A stretch of 64,000 bases of DNA from Lepidonotus clava (Eukaryota > Annelida > Polychaeta > Phyllodocida > Polynoidae), in NCBI GenBank assembly GCA_936440205.1, contig OW387135.1, forward strand, positions 22,298,792 through 22,362,791, in the 5' to 3' direction. Below the pieces are notes generated by a model, which made no database searches, had not been told where the DNA came from, and saw only the letters and a program-made list of their open reading frames with translations. The position numbers and the translations under genes were made by a program. Numbering within the stretch: the stretch's first letter is position 1; every line of letters starts with the position of its first letter. Below are positions 38,165-47,981 of the stretch, in pieces.

Positions 38165-38430
38165 TAAGTATGCAGCACAAGACATTATGCAATAGGCCTA
38201 TGAGTCATTATGCAGCATATGTCATTATGTAGCACGACTCATTGTAATACAATGACTTGTGCTGCATAATGACTCATGCTATAATATAGCATGAGTTATT
38301 ATGCACTCATGCTATATCATAGCATGAGTCATTATGCAGCACAAGTCATTATTTAGCATGGTTTATTATTTAGTATGATTCCCTTTTAAGCATGAGTCAA
38401 TATGCAGCATGCAGCATGACTCATTGTGCC
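38165..38430. repeat. Array of GAGTCATTATGCAGCA motifs in both orientations with a long perfect hairpin
   Basis: The ~17-base theme GAGTCATTATGCAGCA and variants occurs about ten times, in both orientations. Within it, 38251-38282 and 38319-38350 form a perfect 32-bp inverted repeat with a 36-base spacer, and the spacer itself has inverted ATAGCATGAG / CTCATGCTAT ends. Transcribed or extruded, it would make a long stem-loop. Confidence 0.88.
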
Positions 38431-38894
38431 ACACTGCTCACTTCCTCAGCCCTTACATTATCCGCCCTGAACTTTTCATTATGCAACCATGTAGGTTGTG
38501 CTCTTGGTTACATTAAACTTCAATAAAAATGAAATACCACCATGGATATATATCTGATCTGAAATGGCATTGCTTCTCTGCCATGCGCGTAAAGAACAGT
38601 AGGCTATACCAACGGTGGACAACAGTTAGATGCAAAGAAAATCTGTAGGACCTAGGATGAAACCCTGGAGCACATGTGAAGGTATTGCCTTGAAAAGTAG
38701 TTTGTCAAGAGTACATTTTGTTCTGTTCTAAATACCTGAAATTCATCATGGAATAGTTCTACCTGAGATATTATATTCTGAGCGCTGTACCTGTGAGTCA
38801 AATAGCGCCACTCGATGCAACCAATGCACTCGATCTCATTGCCGTCGGCCGCTGGCCACCACTGCTGTAGGCAATTCCACTATCAAAAGGTATC

Positions 38895-38976
38895 CGCAGT
38901 CGGCAGGATTCGAACCTGCGCGGGCAGAGCCCAATAGATTTCTAGTCTATCGCCTTAACCACTCGGCCACGACTGC
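38895..38976 (-). tRNA. tRNA-Ser(AGA): tRNA-Ser (anticodon AGA)
   Basis: The reverse complement starts GCAGTCGTGGCCGAGTGG and ends GGTTCGAATCCTGCCGACTGC plus discriminator G. The acceptor stem GCAGTCG/CGACTGC pairs fully. The D arm carries GGCCGAGTGG (A box), the anticodon stem-loop is ATAGACTAGAAATCTAT with anticodon AGA, a serine-type long variable arm follows (TGGGCTCTGCCC), and the T arm is GCGCAGGTTCGAATCCTGC (B box). The 82-nt length and G discriminator fit serine. A TTTT pol III terminator lies a few bases past the 3' end (AAAA at 38885-38888 on the plus strand). It looks intact and intronless. Confidence 0.96.
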
Positions 38977-41350
38977 CTTGTATAATTACGTAGGTTTACA
39001 TTAGACCGCTTTTTACTTGCAAGAGCCTTGTCTGTACTGTTTAGACAAGGCATCACAACATCAGTTAGACAAATCGCCTGAGCATGGAAACAAAGATGTT
39101 TTTATTTAGCTGTTCCCCCAAGCCTAATCTTAGATTTATTGTACAGCGAGGTTGACTCGAGGGTGGATCAGGATTTATGTAAAGGAGAGGGATGGTGTTG
39201 GAGGATCAACATGATATTTTATGGGACAGGTACTAAAACTGTCTACTTATAATTTTATCCCTACCATGAAACACAAATAAGGATTTACATATTTTCTATA
39301 TACTCTAGTTTTCCCTGAGTTTTTTTGTCGACAAAATGTATCCAAACAAACCTTCAGCTACAAATCAACTATCTATGTTAAAGAATAATTACTCTTAGTA
39401 GGTACCATAATAAGAAGGATAAAATGTTTGCTTTTTGTCATTGTTGCTTTAGCGCGTGCAGGGGCCTTTCTGACGTTTCCCAGGACAATACAAGTTAAAT
39501 ATCACCAAAGTTCTGATGCTATAAATGTATATGCAACTACCAGGTAGTGTATTATCATATATTACCATTGCATCCACGCTAGCAAATCTTTTTTCATAGA
39601 CTACAACCCATGTAGACGCTCAACATCCCAAAATCTAGGTCGGCATGCAGACAAGTATATCACGCGGCGCATGCCTCGTGGCGGCTGCACCTCAACTCCA
39701 GAAAGAAAATACCCCCTAAACGCACACCCTCCAGGTCAGATCTATTTCTGGGTGAGACCCATGTCTTCCTGGCTAGACCCCTAAATATGTATAGACCTTG
39801 TGCAGACAGGGTCGCTTTTTCTGGACCACATTGTGTTGAATTTAAGAGTTATATTTTGTAAATATTGTGCTAATTCTGTAGTGTGGGTTTATGAGTTTTT
39901 GATGTCAGATTAGCAAATGTATGGGCAAGATATCCATGAAGTGTAGATAATGGCAATGGCAATTCTCAACCACAATTGTATGACATATGTTGCTTATTTA
40001 CTGGATGGGTATTGTAAATTACTCTGATGCTTATATTAGCTAGGGGTTGTGGCAACTCTCAACCAAAATGATATATGATATGATGTATGATTGATTGATA
40101 ATTTGATATAATGTTTTCTGTATAATTATAATTATCTTGTAAATCAAATATATACGGAAGATCAATTCATATAATTGAGTATAGTCAATAAATCAATAAA
40201 AAAAAAGATTATTATACTGAAAATTGACCAGCAATATGGTGCTAAGTACATAATGTGTGTGGTGTTATTTGTATAATGTCTATAATATGTATACACCACT
40301 GACCTCCCTCTACACAAGGCCCCAAGGCCAACCACTATTCCACTTCCATGCACATGGTCCCCTCAGCACACATGTGTCTTTGAAGGGGCAGACACCCAGC
40401 CCCTGGTCTAAACTACATTAACCAGGCGTCTCCTACCTCCACTCCTCCAGCCTCATCACCCGCCATCCCTTAGTTTAAGGGGTGTAGAAGGGGGGTCGCT
40501 GAGTTGCAAGTTGAATTTACAAAGTTGTTATCCCCATGCATGCAGGTAGGCGGCGATGAAATGGGGATGTTCTGCAGCCATACCTTTTTGGTCACTCTGT
40601 TACTTTTTCATGTAACAGTTCTGTTATTTTATTCCAGGTTGAAACTTACGAAAAAATGGAGTGTTATAATAACATCACATTTTAATGAAGTTGAGACCTT
40701 ACCAATACAGAATATTATGATAATGTTATTTTTATGTGAAAGAACATAAGAAGAATGTCACTATAACTTTACAGTGCAATGTTATAAGTTCTAAAGACGT
40801 TTTTGGGCGCCGTGAAAATAATGTAAAAAGCCAAAGCAGAACTAAATAGAACATTGCTGCAACATTATAATAATGTTGCATTCTTGCTTGGGTCTTGTAT
40901 GTTGCTATGTTATTTAATTTTTTATGTCAATTTGAACAACCATCAAAGTCCCATGTCGAACTTCAAAATGTCGAAATCCCATGTCATTTTGGTTATTTCC
41001 CCCATGTCATTAAGCTCCATGTCACATGTTATTTGTCAAAAATAGACAAGTCGCCAAGTTAATTTCAGGGGTGTACACCCTCAGTTTACTTCTCAACCCT
41101 CCCCTCGTGCATCCCCCCAACACAAACGCCCACCCACCCTGTTCCCAGGGCCTGACAACCTTTTGCCTGCAGGACCAGAGCAGCTCTGGGAGCACATTTA
41201 AACGACCGTGAGCAGCTCAGAATACATTTGGCAACCGCTGGGACGGACGAACTGGACGAAAGGTTAATTTTCTTCCAGTAGGACCCTCGGACTTGTTGCG
41301 CAGCCTATGATCCTTGCATGTTTACATAAAAGCATACAACTGCCAAGCGA
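38977..41350. other. Non-coding stretch between tRNA-Ser and the 141-bp duplication
   Basis: No gene recognised. Short open frames are AT-rich or CT-rich with no family motif. A patch at 40930-41040 is rich in CCATGTC / GACATGG motifs resembling the interior of the foldback element at 5954-6511. Confidence 0.45.
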
Positions 41351-41623
41351 ACTTATCTTCAGTTGTGTTGTGTTCCTGGACCTTGCAGGTAAGTTTTTAC
41401 ACATGTGTTGCATTGCCTCTCATAGGTTTTTTATCGGGTATTTCACATTTAAACTGGGGTTAATAAAAATTCTAAAACTATCCAAAAGAAAACTTATCTT
41501 CAGTTGAGTTGTGTTCCGGAACATTGCTGTCAAGTTTTCACACGTGTGCTCTGTTCAACTTTTGTCAGGTAATCTCCAATAAAACTGAGGTGAATCAAAA
41601 TTCTAAAACTATCAAAAAGAAAA
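41351..41623 (+). repeat. ~141-bp tandem duplication
   Basis: CTTATCTTCAGTTG at 41352 recurs at 41493, and TCTAAAACTATCCAAAAGAAAA recurs as a close variant at the end of the second copy. The copies differ at many positions and so are not recent. Confidence 0.8.
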
Positions 41624-42276
41624 GGTCTTTCCATCTAGATTCATAAACATACTTAAACAACGATTTATACCGGCTTTATACCACAAAAAAGATTTGATCG
41701 TTGTAAAGGTAGGGCTCTTATGACTCGACATCAAATTGAACCTTACTGATATTACACTTTTGTCTGTACGACCACGCAGTTTCCGAAACAATGAAATTCG
41801 AAACATCATGCAGTGTCCATAAAAACAATTGTTATATTGTGGTTCTAGTATACAGAAACATACCCTGAAGATAAACAAAACACTGGACACTTACCACCAT
41901 GGACAAACAACCCCCCGACAAACCTGCATGGGATAGCCAAGAGAAATAGCTAGGCCTGGCAAAGCTTCGAATTAAAATCACACTCTGCAATTACAAAGGG
42001 AATATTTTATGGATTAACTGAAATGTCATTCAACCTAAAAGTTATATAACTTTTAAAAGGTCATGGTAATTACCTGGATGGCTTTGGGTTAGGGGGTCAT
42101 CTGGTATATATCTATCTATCTATCTCATATCCAAATCATATTGCACACATGTATGTATGTTACTTTGTATAATAAAACATGATAAAAAAAAATGAAAGTT
42201 CTATTGTAAGAAACACATTATCTGTAACGTCTGGAAGAAGAGACCCAACTGACGATGTACAAGAAAGAATATGATA

Positions 42277-42312
42277 TATGATATATATATATATTTATAT
42301 ATATATATAGGT
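42277..42312. repeat. (AT)n microsatellite
   Basis: ATATATATAT stretches interrupted by TTT; low complexity just left of the large LTR element. Confidence 0.8.
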
Positions 42313-42412
42313 GTTAACTGTTTCGAGCCCTGTTTGGACGTTTTGTGTGCCGGGGTAATCTTTCTGACAGCCATCAAGAATAGCAATGCCATATCGCATG
42401 TTGACAAACTTG

Positions 42413-42416
42413 TAAT
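42413..42416. repeat. Target-site duplication TAAT, left copy (right copy 55927-55930)
   Basis: TAAT immediately precedes the left LTR and immediately follows the right LTR. Confidence 0.8.
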
Positions 42417-43343
42417 TGTGATGAACGGCTATTCAGCCAAAATACATAGAGGTTAAAATAATAATAAGGTAATAATGGAAATATGTAAAGAACGAATAAC
42501 GAATATGTAAAGAACGAAGAACGAAATAGATGTAAAGAACGAATATGTAAAGAACGAATAACGAATATGTAAAGAACGAATAACGAAAACGTAATGGAAC
42601 GAAACCCGGAAATATGTAAACCGGAAGTGAAATGTAAACCGGAAACGGAATATATAAACCGGAAGTGACGTCAATTGTAGGTCACGTGACCGAAGGCAGC
42701 CAATCAGGGCTGACCTCTCTAGTATATAAAGGGGCGGTGAGGCCCGAATAAACAGAGTTCTTCAACAGTTCTCCTGGTGTCCAGACGTGTCCTCTTTCCT
42801 GAAACAACCACTAAAGATGAGCCGAATAGAGTAATTAAGTCGAAGTTAGGACAAAACAGTCGAAGTCCGAGATAGGTAGTCGCAACATAGGGTAAGGGGC
42901 CCGAAGGCCCGAAGAACGAGGAACGAGGGAACGAAGTAGGGCACGAAGGCCCGAAGTAGTACCGGAAACCGAGGCGTAGTATGGTACGAAGACATGGGGA
43001 GCGGAACGAGGGAGCGAAGTCCGCGGGGACGAGGGCGCGGCGTGCTCGGCCCCACGCTACCAAACAATAGGCGACCGTCGGCCCGTCGCCCCCGCGGACC
43101 GGAACTCAGGGGTGGACCGTTCCCCGGCCGACCCGTACCCCTACCATAATTTCCCTCCCCCGCAGTCCTCCGTCGACATCGAGTGCCGATCGATTCGCTC
43201 AGCCCCCCCTCGTGCGCGAGGCACGACTCTAGAAACACACCTCGGTTCTTGGCCCGGATTCCCCGTCCGCCCCGAGACCCGAACAACCCCCACGTTCCTC
43301 TGTCGTAAGAATCGGCAACCCCGACTTACCAGAGAACGTCACA
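42417..43343 (+). repeat. 5' LTR (927 bp) of the large element
   Basis: It contains a block of GTAAAGAACGAATAACGAATAT repeats (about 42483-42590), the cluster of binding-site-like motifs described separately, TATATAAA at 42723-42730 and AATAAA at 42747-42752. The rest is GC-rich with GAACGAGG and CCCGAAG repeats (about 42895-43030). Confidence 0.92.
42620..42752 (+). promoter_or_regulatory. U3 promoter cluster: ETS-like, CRE, E-box, CCAAT, TATA, poly(A) signal
   Basis: In order: ACCGGAAGTGA (42620) and ACCGGAAGTGACGTCA (42658-42673), in which an ETS-type core abuts a perfect CRE (TGACGTCA); the 12-bp palindrome GGTCACGTGACC with a CACGTG E-box (42680-42691); CCAAT (42700-42704); TATATAAA (42723-42730); and AATAAA (42747-42752). 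The spacing is that of a compact pol II promoter. The same array recurs in the 3' LTR at +12583. The factors named are inferred from consensus only. Confidence 0.7.
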
Positions 43344-43344
43344 C

Positions 43345-43360
43345 TGGTGGCAGCGGTGGT
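43345..43360 (+). other. Primer-binding site, tRNA-Leu type, of the large element
   Basis: TGGTGGCAGCGGTGG, one base after the LTR end, is the same 15-mer as the primer-binding site of the Mag-like element at 14060 and complements the 3' end of tRNA-Leu (UAG/AAG type). Confidence 0.75.
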
Positions 43361-43419
43361 GCTGAAATAGGCACATACGGACTTGTGGATCTTGGGTGTT
43401 TCATCGGTATTGGATACTC

Positions 43420-44370
43420 ATGGCGACTGCGGCAGTCTTCGAGCAGATGGATTCTGACGTCGCCTTCAAGGAAGGTGGGGAGGAGAAAGGAGGTGCGAAA
43501 ACCGAGACAAAAGGGGAGGACACGACCATAATGGGTAGGCAGTTTAATTTTATGGGAACGTCCACCCCGACGGATGAGCAGAATGTGCGGGCACAACAAC
43601 AACAGACCGGCCAGGAAGGAGCGAGTTTGAAGAAGTTCAGTTTACGACCAGAGAAGTATGACGGTAAACCGGATTTCGAGGGATGGATCAACCAGTTTGA
43701 GGAGTACGCAACATTGGGACGCTGGACGGCCGAGGAAAAAGCGGCGATGCTTTTCCTCTCGCTGACGGGAACGGCACGAATGTACTTTGTCGGACTCCCG
43801 GACAGGGAACGACTCCGTTACTCGGCGAGGGTGGATGCGTTGCGCCGGAGGTTCGGTCAGGAGAAGGACACGTGTAATGCTCTGCAAGAGTTGGCGGGCT
43901 TGAAACGTGTAAAGAACCAGACAGCGAAGGAGTTGGCTGATAATGCCCGGCGACTGGCATCGAGAGCCTACTTCTCCAACGACTACGCTAGCCAGGAAAA
44001 AGCAGCATTACATGCGTTCCAGGCTGCAGTTGGGGAAGACCTTCAGCTGAAGTGTGCAGAGAAAGGATGCAAGACACTAGAGGAGGCGGTAGAGGTGGTA
44101 GAAATACAGGAACGATACTCACGCCGCCTCCTGCGGGCAGTGAAGCCCGAGGAGGACGCCAATACACAGATCATGGCCTTGAACGGTAAGTTGGAGGAGA
44201 TGATGAAAGAATTGGCAGAGGAACGGGAAGCTAGAAGACAAGCAACGGCCCGGAGGGAGGCGTTTAAGAAGCGAAAAGAAGATTTAGAGTGTCATCACTG
44301 TCACCAGAAGGGCCATTTCGCAAGAGAGTGTTCTCAGCGTCAGGGAAACGGACAGTCGCCGTCGCAGTAA
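43420..44370 (+). CDS. gag: gag of the large element (316 aa)
   Basis: Starts at ATG 43420, soon after the primer-binding site. A charged N-terminal region is followed by a retrotransposon-gag-type helical domain (EKYDGKPDFEGWINQFEEYA ... FLSLTGTARMYFVGL), a coiled-coil-like Glu/Arg-rich stretch (EEMMKELAEEREARRQ) and a single CCHC knuckle CHHCHQKGHFAREC near the C-terminus. It forms the presumed structural protein of the particle. It overlaps pol by about 80 nt in the -1 frame, the arrangement that many Ty3 and retroviral families use for frameshift expression. Confidence 0.88.
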   Translation: MATAAVFEQMDSDVAFKEGGEEKGGAKTETKGEDTTIMGRQFNFMGTSTPTDEQNVRAQQQQTGQEGASLKKFSLRPEKYDGKPDFEGWINQFEEYATLGRWTAEEKAAMLFLSLTGTARMYFVGLPDRERLRYSARVDALRRRFGQEKDTCNALQELAGLKRVKNQTAKELADNARRLASRAYFSNDYASQEKAALHAFQAAVGEDLQLKCAEKGCKTLEEAVEVVEIQERYSRRLLRAVKPEEDANTQIMALNGKLEEMMKELAEEREARRQATARREAFKKRKEDLECHHCHQKGHFARECSQRQGNGQSPSQ

Positions 44371-47300
44371 GCGCGGGGCCCCCTTCGGGCGCGGCGAGAG
44401 AAGTAGTAGGCATGGGAGAATGTGGACTTTATGTGGCCGGGACGGTGGGAGAGAGTGTCGTCCGTTTTTTGGTTGATACCGGATCTATGATCAGTCTGCT
44501 GTCGGAACGCCTCTGGAGAGAGTGGGGACGAAAAAGAGAAGAACTGGATGGATATGAAGGACGTCTCTGCTCGGTAGATGGTAGTCCGTTGCGGTGCTAT
44601 GGATGCACGAACTTGCCAGTGAAATTGGGAACACGCGTGTTGAAGTGGACGTTCATGGTGGCAGACATCGGTAGAGATGAAGGGATCCTGGGAAACGACT
44701 TCGCGGTGAAATACCGGCTGACAGTTAAGCCCCACGCGAGTGCCATCTTCCTGCCCGCCGAGGGGGAGGGAGAGGGGGAACGAATCCCGGGAGTAGAACA
44801 GAGAACGGATGGGATTCGGGCAGTTACCGTCGGAGGACAGGTCGTGCGAATCGAGAAAACGACGGAAATACCCCCACTCCAAGTGACCCGAGTAACAGTA
44901 GTAGCGAGAATGGACATAAGACAGGGTGGACAGCTGGCTGTCATCACCGGCGCTGGATTACCTATGGGACTGGAGGTGATCCCAGGAACGGTGACATTGG
45001 GAGAAGAAAATGAAGTTTGGGTGGCCAACCGAGGGACCGAGAGCGCGAAATTGGAAACCGGCGGGGTACTCGGAGAAGCCACCTTCGTACAAGAGGTACG
45101 AGAAGTAGGAAGTGAAGCAAAAGAACCCCCAGGAGCGCTCGTTGAAATGATAGGGGAGGCTAAGAAAGACCTGACCACGAAGGAGGGCGAAGAGCTGGAG
45201 AAAGCCATCATGGCCCGGGAACAAATGTTTGCGACCTCGAAACATGAGTTAGGACGGACAGATTTAGTACAACATCGAATTAAAACGGGAGATCAGATGC
45301 CGATCAAGCAGAGGGTCAGACGGTATCCGGCCACCAGGAGAGAGGAAGAACGAGCACTGGTGGAGGATATGTTAAATTTAGGGATTATCCAAGAGAGCGG
45401 GAGTGCGTGGAGTAGCCCGACCGTTCTAGTCAAAAAGAAGGACGGAGGAACGAGATTCTGCATTGACTACCGAAAACTGAACCAGGCTACGAAAGTGGAC
45501 GCCTATCCGCTCCCGCGGATAGAGGACAGCCTCAACACTTTGGGAGGAAGCCTATTCTTCTGCAGTCTGGATCTCGCAAGCGGATATTGGCAGGTAGAGA
45601 TGGCACCGGAGGACCAAGAAAAGACGGCCTTCGTGACTCAAGGAGGATTATATGAGTTTAAAGTGATGCCATTCGGGCTAGTGAACGCCCCAGCCACCTT
45701 CGAGAGACTGATGGAAAGAATCCTCAGAGGAATCGTGTGGGAGGAGTGTCTGGTATACTTGGATGATATACTGGTCTTTGGACCAACGTTCAAAGTGACT
45801 CTGGAAAGATTGGTACGGGTTCTGGACCGGCTGAACGCTGCAGGACTGAAGTTAAAGGCGCGAAAATGTAAGCTGTTCCAGAAGAAGATTCCGTTCTTGG
45901 GGCACGTTGTCTCGTTCAACGGGATCGAACCCGACCCCGAAAAGTGTCGGCAAGTAACCGAGTGGCCGGTCCCGCGGGATCTCCACGAGGTACGAGCCTT
46001 CGTGGGATTATGTTCGTACTATAGAAGGCATATAAACGGCTTCACAGAGTTGGCTGCCCCCTTGTATGAATTGGCAACAAAGGAGGAACCATTCGTGTGG
46101 AGCGCGAGACGACAAGAGGCATTTGATGCGATGAAGAAGGCGCTAACGGAGGCCCCGGTGTTGGGATTCCCGGAGGAAGAAGGACAATGGTGGCTTGACA
46201 CAGACGCCAGTGACGTGGGAACGGGAGCCGTGCTATCACAAGAGCAGAGAGGGGAGGAACGGGTGATAGCTTACACGAGCAAAACCCTGGAGTCAAACGA
46301 ACGAAAGTATTGCACCACGCGGAAAGAACTGTTGGCGGTGGTGCGAGCTTTGAAGCATTTTCGGTGCTACATCTATGGTCAACGCGTGATAGTCCGGACG
46401 GATAACAGCGCGGTTAGTTGGCTGCAGAAAAGTAAGGAACCGATGGGGCAGGCTGCTCGGTGGATTGAGATTATCGACTCGCATGATGTGTCGTTCCAAC
46501 ACCGACCGGGCAGGAAGCATGGGAACGCTGACGCGTTGTCCCGGTATCCGTGCAAACAATGTGGAGAGGAGCACGAGAATACCGAACAAGTGAGAGTAGT
46601 GACGCGGGCCCGGGGGTACGAGCCCGGATGGTCCCCGCAGGAGATGAGAGCAGCGCAGAGGAGGGATCGAGATATAGGGCCGATTGTCGCACGGATGGAA
46701 AAAGATGCGGACCGGCCAGGTTGGGAGGCCATATCTCCGGAATCCCGAGAAACAAAGATCCTATGGAGGCAATGGGAACGATTAAGCCTCAGGGATGGCG
46801 TGCTGCATCGGAAGTACTGGGAACTGGAAGGACATGGTTGGAGGAACCAGTTGGTCGTTCCCCGAGGGGAACGGGCCAAGCTGGTAAGGGAATACCATGG
46901 AGGCGCGGCAGGAGCGCATTTAGGAGTCGCCAGGACGACGACCCTGTTGGAACAAGGGTTTTACTGGCCGGGACTCCGGGAAGACGTGCGGAAGGAATGT
47001 CGAGAATGTGATTGCGCGTTGCTGAAAAAGGGAAGAGGAAGACGGGAGCCGCTACATCAGTACATAGTGGGGGAGCCGATGGAACGGCTGGCCATGGATG
47101 TTTCGGGCCCGTACCCAGTCACCAAACGAGGAAATAAGTATTGCCTGATGGTGGGATGCTATTTCACCAAATGGTTGGAGTGTTTCCCGATCCCGGATCA
47201 AAAGGCAACGACAGTGGCGAACAAACTGGTTGAAGAAGTAGTAGCACGGTACGGCGCGTTTCGGGAACTACACTCGGATCAAGGAACGAATTTCGAATCC

Positions 47301-47981
47301 GAGGTGGTGGCTCAGGTCTGTGCACTATTCGGGATTCACAAAACAAGAACGACGCCGTACCACCCCAGGAGTGACGGGTACATAGAACGAAGTTTCCGTA
47401 CTTTGGGGTGTTGTCTGAAGGCCAGCTGCCGAGCGACAGGTCGGGAATGGGACGAGATGGTCCCGCTCGTGATGATGAGTTATAGAGCAACGCCGCAAGC
47501 CAGCACGGGAGTGACACCGAACATGATGATGCTGGGCCGACAGACCATGATGCCGCGACAGGCGATTTATGGGAGACCTCTAGGACCAGAGGAGGAACCC
47601 CGACGGGTAAGCGACTATGTGGAAAGCCTAGAGGAAGGGCTAGTCGCGGCCTATCGGGAGGCCCGGACGGGGCTGAAACGAGCCGCCATCCATCAGAAAC
47701 ACGAGTATGATGGGAAGGTGACTCGGCGGGAATACCACGCCGGAGAACTGGTCTGGGTGCACGATACGGTAGTGGATAGGGACAAGGGAACGAAGTTGCG
47801 ATTTCCATGGATAGGCCCTGCACTGATCGTCAAGGTGCTTGACCGAGGACGGGTGGTAGTACGGAAGAAACGAGGGAAACCGGGGGGGGTGGTCCATGTG
47901 GACCGCCTGGAACCCTACCGAGGACACGCTGCGCCAGCTTGGATGGTAGCTGACCAGCAAGGATACGAGGCTGCACAGTAA
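44289..47981 (+). CDS. pol: pol of the large element: protease, RT, RNase H, integrase
   Basis: One long open frame of about 1,230 codons with all Ty3 pol parts. Aspartic protease: FLVDTGSMISLL near 44466. Reverse transcriptase: WSSPTVLVKKKDGGTRFCIDYRKLN, then the active site YLDDILVFG near 45760. RNase H: WLDTDASDVGTGAVLSQ near 46190 and TDNSAVSWL near 46395. Integrase: HHCC finger (EYHGGAAGAHLG...CRECDC) near 46890-47015, DDE core MDVSGPYP, HSDQGTNFES and HPRSDGYIERS, and a C-terminal GPY/F-type module (RFPWIGPALIVKVL ... VHVDRLEPY). The order RT-RNase H-integrase is Ty3/Metaviridae. There is no separate start; expression is expected through frameshifting from gag. Confidence 0.93.
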   Translation: MSSLSPEGPFRKRVFSASGKRTVAVAVSAGPPSGAAREVVGMGECGLYVAGTVGESVVRFLVDTGSMISLLSERLWREWGRKREELDGYEGRLCSVDGSPLRCYGCTNLPVKLGTRVLKWTFMVADIGRDEGILGNDFAVKYRLTVKPHASAIFLPAEGEGEGERIPGVEQRTDGIRAVTVGGQVVRIEKTTEIPPLQVTRVTVVARMDIRQGGQLAVITGAGLPMGLEVIPGTVTLGEENEVWVANRGTESAKLETGGVLGEATFVQEVREVGSEAKEPPGALVEMIGEAKKDLTTKEGEELEKAIMAREQMFATSKHELGRTDLVQHRIKTGDQMPIKQRVRRYPATRREEERALVEDMLNLGIIQESGSAWSSPTVLVKKKDGGTRFCIDYRKLNQATKVDAYPLPRIEDSLNTLGGSLFFCSLDLASGYWQVEMAPEDQEKTAFVTQGGLYEFKVMPFGLVNAPATFERLMERILRGIVWEECLVYLDDILVFGPTFKVTLERLVRVLDRLNAAGLKLKARKCKLFQKKIPFLGHVVSFNGIEPDPEKCRQVTEWPVPRDLHEVRAFVGLCSYYRRHINGFTELAAPLYELATKEEPFVWSARRQEAFDAMKKALTEAPVLGFPEEEGQWWLDTDASDVGTGAVLSQEQRGEERVIAYTSKTLESNERKYCTTRKELLAVVRALKHFRCYIYGQRVIVRTDNSAVSWLQKSKEPMGQAARWIEIIDSHDVSFQHRPGRKHGNADALSRYPCKQCGEEHENTEQVRVVTRARGYEPGWSPQEMRAAQRRDRDIGPIVARMEKDADRPGWEAISPESRETKILWRQWERLSLRDGVLHRKYWELEGHGWRNQLVVPRGERAKLVREYHGGAAGAHLGVARTTTLLEQGFYWPGLREDVRKECRECDCALLKKGRGRREPLHQYIVGEPMERLAMDVSGPYPVTKRGNKYCLMVGCYFTKWLECFPIPDQKATTVANKLVEEVVARYGAFRELHSDQGTNFESEVVAQVCALFGIHKTRTTPYHPRSDGYIERSFRTLGCCLKASCRATGREWDEMVPLVMMSYRATPQASTGVTPNMMMLGRQTMMPRQAIYGRPLGPEEEPRRVSDYVESLEEGLVAAYREARTGLKRAAIHQKHEYDGKVTRREYHAGELVWVHDTVVDRDKGTKLRFPWIGPALIVKVLDRGRVVVRKKRGKPGGVVHVDRLEPYRGHAAPAWMVADQQGYEAAQ

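Larger units (their letters stand above)
31419..38894. other. Long non-coding stretch
   Basis: No gene recognised over about 7.5 kb. It contains a 20-bp perfect palindrome (32366-32385), A-rich runs near 32041 and 32970, the GATA-family microsatellite at 34871-35000, a G-run at 36677-36690 and the hairpin-rich repeat at 38165-38430. A patch at 33860-33961 has exon-like composition and ends at a GTAAGA donor but cannot be linked to any gene. Confidence 0.5.

Noticed and set aside
38165-38430. CRISPR-like array
   Set aside because: The repeats are irregular, in both orientations, with no uniform spacers, in a eukaryotic genome; it is a palindromic repeat cluster.
42453-43286. Minus-strand frames in the LTRs (73, 114 and 146 codons, repeated at 55036-55869)
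   Set aside because: They are antisense shadows of purine-rich LTR repeats, present in both LTRs only because the LTRs are identical; no protein family seen.
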